A stretch of DNA of 64,000 bases from Agromyces allii (lineage in GTDB: Bacteria; Actinomycetota; Actinomycetes; Actinomycetales; Microbacteriaceae), in NCBI RefSeq assembly GCF_009749385.1, contig NZ_WBIN01000013.1, forward strand, positions 124,001-188,000. The letters are read 5' to 3'. The notes under the pieces are model-generated. The model searched no databases and was not told the DNA's origin. It saw only the letters and a list, made by a program, of their open reading frames with translations. Made by a program: the position numbers and the translations under genes. Positions 55,213 through 63,198 of this stretch are shown here, piece by piece. The number at the start of each line of letters is the position of its first letter. Positions within the stretch are counted from its first letter, which is position 1.

Positions 55213-55575
55213 CTAGAGCTCGCGAAGGGGCTGCGTGCGCTCGCCACCGGCGTCCCCGGTGTTGACGGTCCCCTGCGGTTCGAAGAGGAGGGCCGTGACC
55301 TCCTCGTCGGCGCGGGGGCAGTGCTCGACTCCCGCAGGGACGACGAACACGTCGTCGGGACCGAGGTGGACGTCCCGATCGCGCAACTGGATGACGAGGT
55401 TGCCGGTACGCACCATGAACAGCTCGTCGGTGTCGGGGTGCGTGTGCCAGACGAACTCCCCGAGCAGCTTGACGACCTTGACGTCGTAGTCGTTGATACT
55501 CGCCAGCCGGTGCGGCTGCCACGGCTCCGCGATCGCGTCCAGAGCCCGGTTCACGTTGCGCACGTCACTCGTCAT
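55213..55575 (-). CDS. Cupin-domain protein
   Basis: 120 residues, single cupin. Motif 1 GEFVWHTHPDTDELFMVRTG holds His, His, Glu; motif 2 is GPDDVFVVPAGVEHCPRA with His. A complete metal set is seen. Probable role is small-molecule binding or isomerisation. The ribosome site is weak. It diverges from the broken LysE gene. Confidence 0.82.
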   Translation of the reverse strand: MTSDVRNVNRALDAIAEPWQPHRLASINDYDVKVVKLLGEFVWHTHPDTDELFMVRTGNLVIQLRDRDVHLGPDDVFVVPAGVEHCPRADEEVTALLFEPQGTVNTGDAGGERTQPLREL

Positions 55576-55601
55576 GAGGACATGATCGCGCAGTCCTCGC
55601 G

Positions 55602-56057
55602 GTGGGGGCCGGACGCATCGCGCTGGCTCGGGTCCGGTGGTGGCAGACTCTGAAGGACTTCGCATCGATGAGGATGCTCATCCGATCTCGCGAAGGTAAC
55701 TCGCCGTTCGAGACGAGTGCACTCCCCCGCGACTCCGCCGGCAAGCTGTTCCGTATGGGGCTGATCACGAACCTGCTCAATCCCAAGGTCGCGATCCTCT
55801 ACCTGGCACTGATCCCGCAGTTCATCGATCCGGCAGCCGGGAACGTCGTCGCTCAGGGGTTCCAACTCGGTGCGATACAGATCCTGGTCGGGGTGACGGT
55901 GAACGCGGCGATCATCCTCGCCGCGGGCTCGGTCGCGGTGTTCCTTCAGAGCAAGCCCGCCTGGATGCGTTGGCAGAAATGGGTCACCGGCACGCTCCTC
56001 GGCGCCATCGGGATCAAGCTGGCGATCGACGCACCCACGCCCGCGGTCTCCAGCTAG
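55602..56057 (+). pseudogene. LysE/RhtB-family exporter, N-terminal half missing
   Basis: The frame contains only the C-terminal part of a LysE-type exporter: LFRMGLITNLLNPKVAILYL, LIPQFIDP, and three helices to the end. Complete members are about 200-210 residues and start with two to three further helices, absent here. Upstream codons do not resemble LysE, so the gene looks cut at about 55650 by a deletion next to the cupin gene. No good ribosome site is seen. Confidence 0.72.
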
Positions 56058-56159
56058 CTCACCGAGAGGCGACCAAGCGGGGAACCGCACGCCTGCACAA
56101 GTCCGCTGTCCGAGCACGTCATGCGCGGCTGATCCCGCCCGTTTCAGGGACGCGGATGG

Positions 56160-56732
56160 TTACTCGACAACGACGACGTAGGCCTCATCGTGGGATTCTG
56201 CCCAGTCGGTAGCCGCCGCGACCATCGCGTCTCGGTCACTGGTGCCTGCGAGCTCGGTCCCGCCGGATTCGTCGACGGAGGAGATCGTGCCCCAAACGCC
56301 GAAGTCCCGGTAGACGATGACGACGGTGCGACCGATTTGGTCCGCGTATGAGGTCGCCACCTCGCGGATGCTTCTCCGGCCCGCCATGGGCGCGAACTCA
56401 TCATCGGTCTGTGCCTGCGCCGCGCCTGGCGCCGCATCGGCGACGATCTGGTCGATGACCGGCTGCGGGAGGGGCTGTCCGGGCGTCACCACGACGACAG
56501 AGCCATCGTGAAGGGCGATGTCACGAGGGGCGTGCCTCGCGAGTACCTGCTTCTCGAACTCGGAGAGCTCGCCGTCCCCGTCTGCGTCCCCTTCGATTGG
56601 AGCAGAGGCCGCCGCGTCCGGGGTCGTGTCAGGGTCGGGCAGGTGCGATGCATCCACCGCGGTACAGCCAGTGAGCAACGGAAGGACCAGCAGCGCGGTG
56701 AGGGCGACGCGGCCAGTCAGGGTCTTCGCCAT
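56160..56732 (-). CDS. Hypothetical lipoprotein with one EF-hand-like loop
   Basis: 190 residues. A lipoprotein signal ends in LVLPLLTGCTAVD (Cys about 23). DADGDGELSEFE (about 49-60) is an EF-hand-like calcium loop. The rest has no recognised family. Codon use is less GC-rich than in the flanks. Single gene. Confidence 0.68.
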   Translation of the reverse strand: MAKTLTGRVALTALLVLPLLTGCTAVDASHLPDPDTTPDAAASAPIEGDADGDGELSEFEKQVLARHAPRDIALHDGSVVVVTPGQPLPQPVIDQIVADAAPGAAQAQTDDEFAPMAGRRSIREVATSYADQIGRTVVIVYRDFGVWGTISSVDESGGTELAGTSDRDAMVAAATDWAESHDEAYVVVVE

Positions 56733-56862
56733 GCGGAGAATCTATCGCCCGCGGCCACCTCTGCGATCTGGGTAGCCCCAGCGACCAAGACACGCAGACC
56801 GTAAGCCGATCCACCTGCGGGCCACTATTCGATTCCACGGCGAGGCCGACGCATCGCTGTGA

Positions 56863-57291
56863 TCAGTCAACTCGTAGGTCAGGACCGATGACTTGATCAG
56901 GATCTAGCCCTTGATGAGTCAGGTCGATCCGAACCCTCCGGATGTAGTCCGTCACGCACGTCTGGACCTGTACCCAGTCGTGAGGAGAACTCCGCGTGTC
57001 TGGGGCGAATGAAGAGAAGACGTACCAACCCGGGCCCTCGCTGAGGATCGTGACAGTGCCTTGTTCTTCAAAGGACAGGGAGTCGAACCGGAAGTCGTTC
57101 CCGTTGCCTCCGATGAGCCAGGTCGTCAACGAACGCGCGAGCTCGACGATCGGAAAGTAAGGCTCCACATAGATCAAACTCCCATCGTCGTCGAGGAGCT
57201 TGAGATCCGCCTCGATGGCGATGAGGTAATCAGCAAGTAGGTCGCCGTGGAGATCGCTGAAGTCGATGTTGGAGTACTCAATCCTCATCAT
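56863..57291 (-). CDS. Hypothetical protein, immunity-protein-like
   Basis: 142 residues. Acidic, with IEYSNIDFSDL at the start, FPIVELARSLTTWLIGGNG and FRFDSLSFEEQGTVTIL. This pattern recalls small immunity families such as DUF7878, but the match is from memory. The lower GC and lone position suggest recent transfer. Neighbouring small genes at 57417, 57844 and 58173 are of similar style. Confidence 0.6.
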   Translation of the reverse strand: MMRIEYSNIDFSDLHGDLLADYLIAIEADLKLLDDDGSLIYVEPYFPIVELARSLTTWLIGGNGNDFRFDSLSFEEQGTVTILSEGPGWYVFSSFAPDTRSSPHDWVQVQTCVTDYIRRVRIDLTHQGLDPDQVIGPDLRVD

Positions 57292-57416
57292 CCCTGCCGT
57301 CCGTCAGAGAATGAGATCGACCGGGAGCGGCTCCGCGCGCACTTCATCCATGCAGCATGGCATCGCCGTGGTGTGGAAACCATCTAGAACGTCCCGCAGA
57401 CGGATCCCTCGCCGGG

Positions 57417-57749
57417 CTAACGAGGGAGATCGTCGACCTCCGTGAGGCGATGCGCGACGACCCCGGCGTGTCGGTAGCGCGACCATCCGTCGCCATCGGG
57501 CGCGTCCCACTGGAGACTGCTGCCGGCACGGTTCAGACGGTCGTGCTCGTCCTTCGTGACCCAACATTTCTGGAGGAGCCGGTCGAAGATCGAGATGAGG
57601 TGTTCCGGAGAAGTAGCCGGGCCACCAGCGATCGGAGCATTGTGGGTGTTCGATCTGGGGTCCGCCTGGCTTGGATCGACAATCTCGATCACGATCCGCT
57701 TGAACGGGATCACATGCTCCACGACGCGTTGTCCACGCGGTAGCTGCAT
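57417..57749 (-). pseudogene. Fragment of an unrecognised protein
   Basis: 110 residues from the first Met, with the same frame open a further 30 codons (to about 57839) that also look like protein (LRQILRGLDKAHDVTFASEA) but lack a start. The pieces VEHVIPFKRIVIEIVD and PEHLISIFDRLLQKCWVTKD hint at a real family. Probably a 5'-truncated gene. Confidence 0.42.
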
Positions 57750-57843
57750 CGCAGCTTCAGACGCGAACGTGACGTCGTGAGCTTTGTCCAGCCCACGAAG
57801 AATCTGGCGTAGACGGTTGCGGCGGCTCGGCAGTCAGGGGGCA

Positions 57844-58131
57844 TCAGAACTCTGACCGAGTCCACGGTTCCCCAGCCGCCGAGCGTTCCGCTTCCTGGTT
57901 TGGTTCAAGATCTAGGACCTGCGCAACCGTAGGGTCGTGGCTGATCACGTGGCCGATACCGACGACTCGGTACGAGCTCGCCTCGTCTGGATGACCGTCG
58001 CCACAGAGTGCGCACCAGTCCCCATCTGGGCGGGTCACGTAGAGAACCGGGCGGCTCCGGTCAAAAACGTGGGTGCACACGTATGACTTCGTCTCAGCTG
58101 AGATCTCGGGGTATGAACCTCGAAAGGTCAT
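57844..58131 (-). CDS. Hypothetical protein, possible immunity type
   Basis: 95 residues. Key stretches: SYVCTHVFDRSRPVLYVTRP, DWCALCGDGHPDEASSYRVV, VAQVLDLEPNQEAERS. The CxxC with Cys/His could hold zinc. Similar short proteins occur scattered in bacteria, often beside toxin-immunity arrays (from memory). A 41-bp gap separates it from the gene at 58173. Confidence 0.6.
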   Translation of the reverse strand: MTFRGSYPEISAETKSYVCTHVFDRSRPVLYVTRPDGDWCALCGDGHPDEASSYRVVGIGHVISHDPTVAQVLDLEPNQEAERSAAGEPWTRSEF

Positions 58132-58172
58132 CGGCAATCCAATCGGTCGGATCTGGGCGGCTTCAAGGCCCT

Positions 58173-58466
58173 CTACGCCAGGTGCCCGAGCGCCTTGAGA
58201 AGGTCGCCCAGCCACACCAGTTCGAACGTGACGGTGGAGTCGAGGGCTTTGCCGTGGAGGTTGGCCCACGATTCAGTGAGCTGACCGATGGTTGGCGACG
58301 GCGGCGGCTTCATCACGTCGTAGATCTCCGGATACGGCATCGAATAGAAGTAGTCCTCCTGCAGCGTGACGGTCGCACCTCTCGTCTGCTCCAGGTGAGT
58401 GATCAGTCGATCGAACACTTCGCGGAGGTCCCCGGTGTCGATCGTCAATCCGTTCCACGGTTCCAT
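58173..58466 (-). CDS. Hypothetical protein
   Basis: 97 residues. Contains DYFYSMPYPEIYDVMKPPP and TFELVWLGDLLKALGHLA. No family recognised. The ribosome site is weak. It belongs to the same run of small leftward genes. Confidence 0.5.
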   Translation of the reverse strand: MEPWNGLTIDTGDLREVFDRLITHLEQTRGATVTLQEDYFYSMPYPEIYDVMKPPPSPTIGQLTESWANLHGKALDSTVTFELVWLGDLLKALGHLA

Positions 58467-58633
58467 ACGCCGAAGGTAGTGCTCCTGGCAGCATCATTAC
58501 GTGCTGACTGCTGACCGGTCTTGAGTAGACAAGGTCCCGAGCAGCGCGGTCCTCGCATCGCCGGCCGCGGCGATTCCCGTTTGCCCCGCCCGGTGACGAT
58601 TCGCGCAAGGGGGGCGTCAACCGCGACAGCGCG

Positions 58634-58658
58634 GGTGAGGCCCGGCAGGGCCGCCTCA
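58634..58658 (-). terminator. Hairpin after the iclR gene
   Basis: GTGAGGC (58634-58640) pairs with GCCTCAC (58652-58658), about 20 bp after the stop codon of the leftward iclR gene. Confidence 0.45.
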
Positions 58659-58677
58659 CGTGACCGATCGCCGCGGT

Positions 58678-59460
58678 TCAGCGCGAGCCGCGGATGCGGC
58701 GGGAGAGTTCCGCGGCGGCGTCGAGCACTCCGGTCGTCGCGGCATCCGCCGTCTCGTCGGTGGACTCGGTGGAGTAGGTGACGGCGATCGCCGCGGCCGG
58801 CCAGCCGAGGTGGTCGACGACGGGTGCGCCGACCGACGCGAGCCCCGGGGTCACCTCGCCGTCCTCGGCGGCCCAGCCGCGCTGGCGCACCTCGGCGAGC
58901 ACGCGCTTCAGGCGCCCGTAGGTCCACTCAGCGGCATCTGCCTCGGTCGACGGATGCCGCGTGGTGAACGCCGCACGGTCGGGGTAGAGCGCGCGCAGCT
59001 GGGCGGGCGGCAGCTCGGCGAGCATGGCCCGGCCGGTGGCCGTGAGGTGCGCCGGCAGGCGCACGCCGACGTCGGTCACGAGCGACGGTCGCCGGGGGGC
59101 GCGCTCCTCGACGAGGTAGAGCACGTCGCGGCCGTGGAGCACGGCGAGGTGGCCGCTCTCGCCGAGGCGGTCGACGAGCGCCGCGACGAGCGGTCGCCCG
59201 AGACGGGCGAGGGGCTGCTGGCGGCTGAACCCGCTCGACAGCTCGAACGCGGCGATGCCGAGGCCGTAGCGGCGCTCCTCGGGCAGGTGCACGACGAAGC
59301 CCCGCTCGGCCATCACGGAGAGCAGGTGGTACACCGTGGATCGCGGCAGCCCGAGCGCCTGCGCGATCGTCGCCGCGGGCACGGGACCGCGCTGCGCCGC
59401 GAGGTGGCTGAGGATCGCGAGCGTCTGGTCGGCGGCGGGCACCTTCGACGGCGTCTCCAT
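58678..59460 (-). CDS. IclR-family transcriptional regulator
   Basis: 260 residues. An N-terminal winged helix (QTLAILSHLAAQRGPVPAAT, LGLPRSTVYHLLSVM, about 12-50) and a C-terminal IclR ligand domain (HLTATGRAMLAELPP, GLASVGAPVVDHLGWPAAA). It diverges from hutH with 96 bp between, so it probably controls histidine use. The gap holds repeated CTGGAA boxes (59473, 59489). Confidence 0.9.
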   Translation of the reverse strand: METPSKVPAADQTLAILSHLAAQRGPVPAATIAQALGLPRSTVYHLLSVMAERGFVVHLPEERRYGLGIAAFELSSGFSRQQPLARLGRPLVAALVDRLGESGHLAVLHGRDVLYLVEERAPRRPSLVTDVGVRLPAHLTATGRAMLAELPPAQLRALYPDRAAFTTRHPSTEADAAEWTYGRLKRVLAEVRQRGWAAEDGEVTPGLASVGAPVVDHLGWPAAAIAVTYSTESTDETADAATTGVLDAAAELSRRIRGSR

Positions 59461-59556
59461 GCGACCTCCAGCCTGGAACGGACTCTGTCTGGAATCCCGG
59501 ACGTCAGCGTACTCCAGGGCGTTCCCGCGCGCGCGGACGCAGGCTGGAATGGAGGC

Positions 59557-61149
59557 ATGAGCACCACTGCGCCCGCCAACGCCACCACGTCGCCCGCGAC
59601 ATCCGGCCACGCCACCGAGATCGTCGTCGGCGTCGGCCCGCTCGGCATCGCCGACGTCGTCGCGGTCGCCAGGCACGGGGCATCCGTGGTGCTCGACCCC
59701 GCCGCACTCGACGGCGTCGCCGCGAGCCGCGCGATCATCGAGGCACTCGCCGCCGACCCCGAGCCGCACTACGGCATCTCGACGGGCTTCGGCGCGCTCG
59801 CCACGACGTTCATCGCCGAGGACCGCCGCGCCCAGCTGCAGGCGAGCCTCGTGCGCTCGCACGCCGCCGGGTCGGGCGCCGAGGTCGAGACCGAGGTCGT
59901 GCGCGCGCTCATGCTGCTGCGCCTGTCGACGCTCATGACCGGTCGCACGGGCGTGCGCCGCGAGACCGCCGAGACGTACGCGGCGATCCTCAACGCGGGC
60001 ATCACCCCGGTCGTGCGCGAGTACGGCTCGCTCGGCTGCTCGGGCGACCTCGCGCCGCTCTCGCACTGCGCGCTCGTCGCGATGGGCGAGGGAGAGGTGC
60101 GCGTCGACGGCGAGCTCGCCGAATCCGGCGCCGCCCTCGCCGCCGCCGGGATCACCCCCCTGCGCCTCGGCGAGAAGGAGGGCCTCGCCCTCATCAACGG
60201 CACCGACGGCATGCTCGGCATGCTGGCCCTCGCGATCGACGACCTGCGGATGCTGCTCGCCACCGCCGACGTCGCCGCGGCCATGAGCGTCGAGGGGCTG
60301 CTCGGCACCGACGCCGTGTTCGCCGCCGACCTCCAGGCGCTCCGCCCGCAGCGCGGCCAGGCGGTCTCGGCAGCGAACCTCCGCGCGCTGCTCGCCGGCT
60401 CCCCCATCGTCGCCAGCCACAAGGGCCCCGAGTGCACGCGCGTGCAGGACGCCTACTCGCTGCGCTGCGCCCCGCAGGTGCACGGCGCCGCCCGCGACAC
60501 GCTCGCCCACGCGGCATCCGTCGCCGATGCCGAGCTCGCGAGCGCGGTCGACAACCCCGTGCTCACGCCCGACGGTCGCGTCGAGTCGAACGGCAACTTC
60601 CACGGCGCACCGGTCGCGTACGTGCTCGACTTCCTCGCGATCGCGGTGGCGGATGTCGCATCGATGAGCGAGCGGCGCACCGACCGCTTCCTCGACCGGG
60701 CGCGCAACCAGGGCCTGCCGCCGTTCCTCGCGCACGAGGTCGGCGTCGACTCGGGGCTCATGATCGCGCAGTACACGGCCGCGGGCATCGTGTCGGAGCT
60801 GAAGCGGCTCGCCGTGCCGGCATCCGTCGACTCGATCCCGTCGTCGGCCATGCAGGAGGACCACGTCTCGATGGGCTGGGCCGCCGCCCGCAAGCTGCGC
60901 CGCGCGATCGCCGGCCTCGGCCGCGTGCTCGCGATCGAGGTCATGACGGCCTCGCGCGGACTCGCCCTGCGCGCACCGCTCGAGCCGGGTGCCGCGACGG
61001 GCGCGGTCGTCGAGCTCGTCGCCGGCGTCGGCGCCGTGCCCGGGCCCGACCGCTTCCTCTCCCCCGAGATCGAGGCGATCAGCGCGATGGTGGCCGGTGG
61101 CGAGGTGCGCGACCGGGCTGCCGCAGCCCTCGGCGCGCCGCTCGCCTGA
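59557..61149 (+). CDS. hutH: Histidine ammonia-lyase with Cys-Ser-Gly MIO tripeptide
   Basis: 530 residues, usual HutH length. It removes ammonia from histidine to give urocanate. The MIO cofactor site reads GCSGDLAPLSH (C161-S162-G163), where most family members have Ala-Ser-Gly. Other family stretches are PHYGISTGFGALATTFI, NGTDGMLGM, QDAYSLRCAPQVHGA, ESNGNFHG and SIPSSAMQEDHVSMGW. GGAGG precedes the ATG. A longer frame upstream (from 58660) is only open sequence. No hutU, hutI or hutF lies in the window. Confidence 0.93.
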   Translation: MSTTAPANATTSPATSGHATEIVVGVGPLGIADVVAVARHGASVVLDPAALDGVAASRAIIEALAADPEPHYGISTGFGALATTFIAEDRRAQLQASLVRSHAAGSGAEVETEVVRALMLLRLSTLMTGRTGVRRETAETYAAILNAGITPVVREYGSLGCSGDLAPLSHCALVAMGEGEVRVDGELAESGAALAAAGITPLRLGEKEGLALINGTDGMLGMLALAIDDLRMLLATADVAAAMSVEGLLGTDAVFAADLQALRPQRGQAVSAANLRALLAGSPIVASHKGPECTRVQDAYSLRCAPQVHGAARDTLAHAASVADAELASAVDNPVLTPDGRVESNGNFHGAPVAYVLDFLAIAVADVASMSERRTDRFLDRARNQGLPPFLAHEVGVDSGLMIAQYTAAGIVSELKRLAVPASVDSIPSSAMQEDHVSMGWAAARKLRRAIAGLGRVLAIEVMTASRGLALRAPLEPGAATGAVVELVAGVGAVPGPDRFLSPEIEAISAMVAGGEVRDRAAAALGAPLA

Positions 61150-61210
61150 CCGCACACGCGCACGGCCGCCACGACGACTGCGTGACGCCGGCGGCCGCAC
61201 GCGGCATCCG

Positions 61211-62128
61211 CTACCCGAACCGGCCGTTGACGTAGTCGAACGTGCGCGGATCGATCGGGTCGGCGAACATCGCCTCGGTGTCGCCGTGCTCGACGATCGC
61301 GCCGGGGGTGCCGTGCGACGCGAGGAAGAACGCGCACTGCTGCGACACGCGCTGCGCCTGCTGCATGTTGTGCGTCACGATCACGATGGTGACGTCGTTC
61401 ACGAGCTCGAGCATCGTCTCCTCGATGACGCGCGTCGAGGTGGGGTCGAGCGCCGAGCAGGGCTCGTCCATGAGCAGCACACGCGGGCGCACGGCGAGCG
61501 AACGGGCGATGCAGAGGCGCTGCTGCTGCCCGCCCGAGAGCCCGCCGCCCGGTGCGCGCAACCGGTCCTTGAGCTCGCGCCAGAGCCCCGCCTTCGTGAG
61601 GCTCGTCTCGACGAGGTGGTCCTTCTCGTCGCGCGAGGCGCGCACGCCCGTGAGCTTCAGCCCCGCGAGCACGTTGTCGTAGATCGACATCGCCGGGAAC
61701 GGATTGGGCTTCTGGAACACCATGCCGATGTCCTTGCGCGCGTCGACGAGACGGCGGCTCGCGTCGTAGATGTCGTCGCCGTCGAGCAGCACCTCCCCCG
61801 CGAGGCTCGCCGAGGGCACCAGCTCGTGCATGCGGTTCAGGATGCGCAGGAACGTCGACTTGCCGCATCCCGACGGCCCGATCAGCGAGGTGACGACACC
61901 GGCCGGCATCGTGAGCGACACCCGGTCGAGCACCTGGTGGTCGCCGAACCACGCCGAGATGTTGCGCGCGTCGAGGGTCGCGAGCGGCGCGGGCGCGGCC
62001 GGGGCGCCGGCGGCGTCGGTCTCGGCGACGGATGCCGGTGGCCGGTGGCCGAACGTCGGCAGCCGGAATCCGCTCGAGCCCGACCGGTTCTCCGGCACCA
62101 CATCGATGATCGTGGTCGTGTCTGGCAT
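61211..62128 (-). CDS. pstB: Phosphate ABC transporter ATPase PstB with N-terminal extension
   Basis: 305 residues, about 50 longer than usual owing to an N-terminal Ala/Pro tail. Walker [10 protein letters not shown] (about 84-92), [46 protein letters not shown] and [15 protein letters not shown] mark it as PstB. No pstS, pstC or pstA is in the window; they may lie beyond the right edge, upstream of this leftward operon. It starts 50 bp after the sortase-fold gene. Confidence 0.92.
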   Translation of the reverse strand: MPDTTTIIDVVPENRSGSSGFRLPTFGHRPPASVAETDAAGAPAAPAPLATLDARNISAWFGDHQVLDRVSLTMPAGVVTSLIGPSGCGKSTFLRILNRMHELVPSASLAGEVLLDGDDIYDASRRLVDARKDIGMVFQKPNPFPAMSIYDNVLAGLKLTGVRASRDEKDHLVETSLTKAGLWRELKDRLRAPGGGLSGGQQQRLCIARSLAVRPRVLLMDEPCSALDPTSTRVIEETMLELVNDVTIVIVTHNMQQAQRVSQQCAFFLASHGTPGAIVEHGDTEAMFADPIDPRTFDYVNGRFG

Positions 62129-62178
62129 GTTCTCGGCCCTTCGGTGGGAGGCGTTGGAGGGTGGCGGCCGTGTACGGC

Positions 62179-63198
62179 TCAGAGCAGGTTGGGCAGCAGG
62201 CGCGCCACCTGGTCGGCGACGAACAGCCCGCCGAGCAGCAGCACGGGCACGAAGACCACCCAGGTCTTCTGCGCGCCGATGCGGCGGAACGACCACACGG
62301 CCGCGAACTCGGCGACGACGAAGAACTGGAGGGCGAAGACGAGCGCCCACACCGTGGTCAGGTCGGTGGCGAGGGCCGTGTCCTCGCGGGGCAGGGTGAG
62401 CGTCGTGGTCTGCCGGGTGCCGGCGGGCTGCACCTTCGAGGTCAGACGTGCGTCGACGTACGCGATGCCGCTCGGGGCGAAGGCCGCACCCCGCGCGGTC
62501 TGCAGGATCATCCGGCTCTCGCCCTGCTTCGGAGCCGGCGGGGTCGGGTCGCCGGCGTACCGCAGCCCGATCACCTCGAACTCCTGCAGGCCCTGACCGG
62601 TCCGCACCGTGATCTCATCGCCGGGTGCGAGTCGTTGGATGCCGCTGAACGGCCCGCCGAACGCGGCGTTCCGGCCCATGATCACGCTCACGCCCGCCTG
62701 TCCGGGCAGCACCGTGTCGCGGCGGTGGCCCGGCCCGGCCGTCAGATCGGCCGACGACGTGCCCTCGACGATGACCTCGGTCGCGTGCAGCGCGGGGATG
62801 TCGATGATCGCGACCGGAACCCCGTCGGCGAGCAGCACGTCGTCGAAGTCGCCCTCGCTGACCGGGGCAGTGCCCTCGATGAGTTCGGCACGGAAGGTGT
62901 CGGAGAGCCGCTGCTGCGAGATCTGGTGCTGAACGTGCCCGAACACGAGCAGGTCGAGCCCGAACATCAGCAGCAGCGCGGCGATCATGGCCGCGAGGCT
63001 TCGCGCGATCGCCTGGTTCCGCGTGAGCGGTGCGTACACGACCGGAGGGCGAGGCGGGCGGCGCGGGGGTTTCGGCACCTTCGGAGGTCTCGGCTCGCGC
63101 GGCGGCCTCGACCCGCGTGGCGGTCGGCCTGGAGGGACCGACCCGCGGCCCCAGTCGGCATCGGTGTCCTCGTCCTCCTGGAGGTCGAACAGCGTCAC
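62179..63198 (-). CDS. Sortase-fold membrane protein without catalytic residues
   Basis: 339 residues. A Pro/Arg-rich tail, one helix (about 66-88), a sortase-like beta-barrel (about 120-255), and two C-terminal helices (about 283-303 and 312-332). The fold is clear from [37 protein letters not shown] and [13 protein letters not shown], but the His site (usually AGHR) reads MGRN (174-177) and the Cys site (usually LxTC) reads LQTARG (232-237). It is therefore probably a non-catalytic member. GTG start overlaps the surface-gene stop (GTGA). Confidence 0.78.
   Translation of the reverse strand: MTLFDLQEDEDTDADWGRGSVPPGRPPRGSRPPREPRPPKVPKPPRRPPRPPVVYAPLTRNQAIARSLAAMIAALLLMFGLDLLVFGHVQHQISQQRLSDTFRAELIEGTAPVSEGDFDDVLLADGVPVAIIDIPALHATEVIVEGTSSADLTAGPGHRRDTVLPGQAGVSVIMGRNAAFGGPFSGIQRLAPGDEITVRTGQGLQEFEVIGLRYAGDPTPPAPKQGESRMILQTARGAAFAPSGIAYVDARLTSKVQPAGTRQTTTLTLPREDTALATDLTTVWALVFALQFFVVAEFAAVWSFRRIGAQKTWVVFVPVLLLGGLFVADQVARLLPNLL

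Noticed and set aside
57304..57567. 87-codon minus-strand frame ending DEVRAEPLPVDLIL
   Set aside because: Overlaps the fragment at 57417 in another frame; mostly Arg/Pro/Ser, no ribosome site.
61164..61196. GGCCGCC/GGCGGCC hairpin between convergent hutH and pstB
   Set aside because: Only 7 bp of stem with a 19-base loop and no T-run; too weak to call a terminator.
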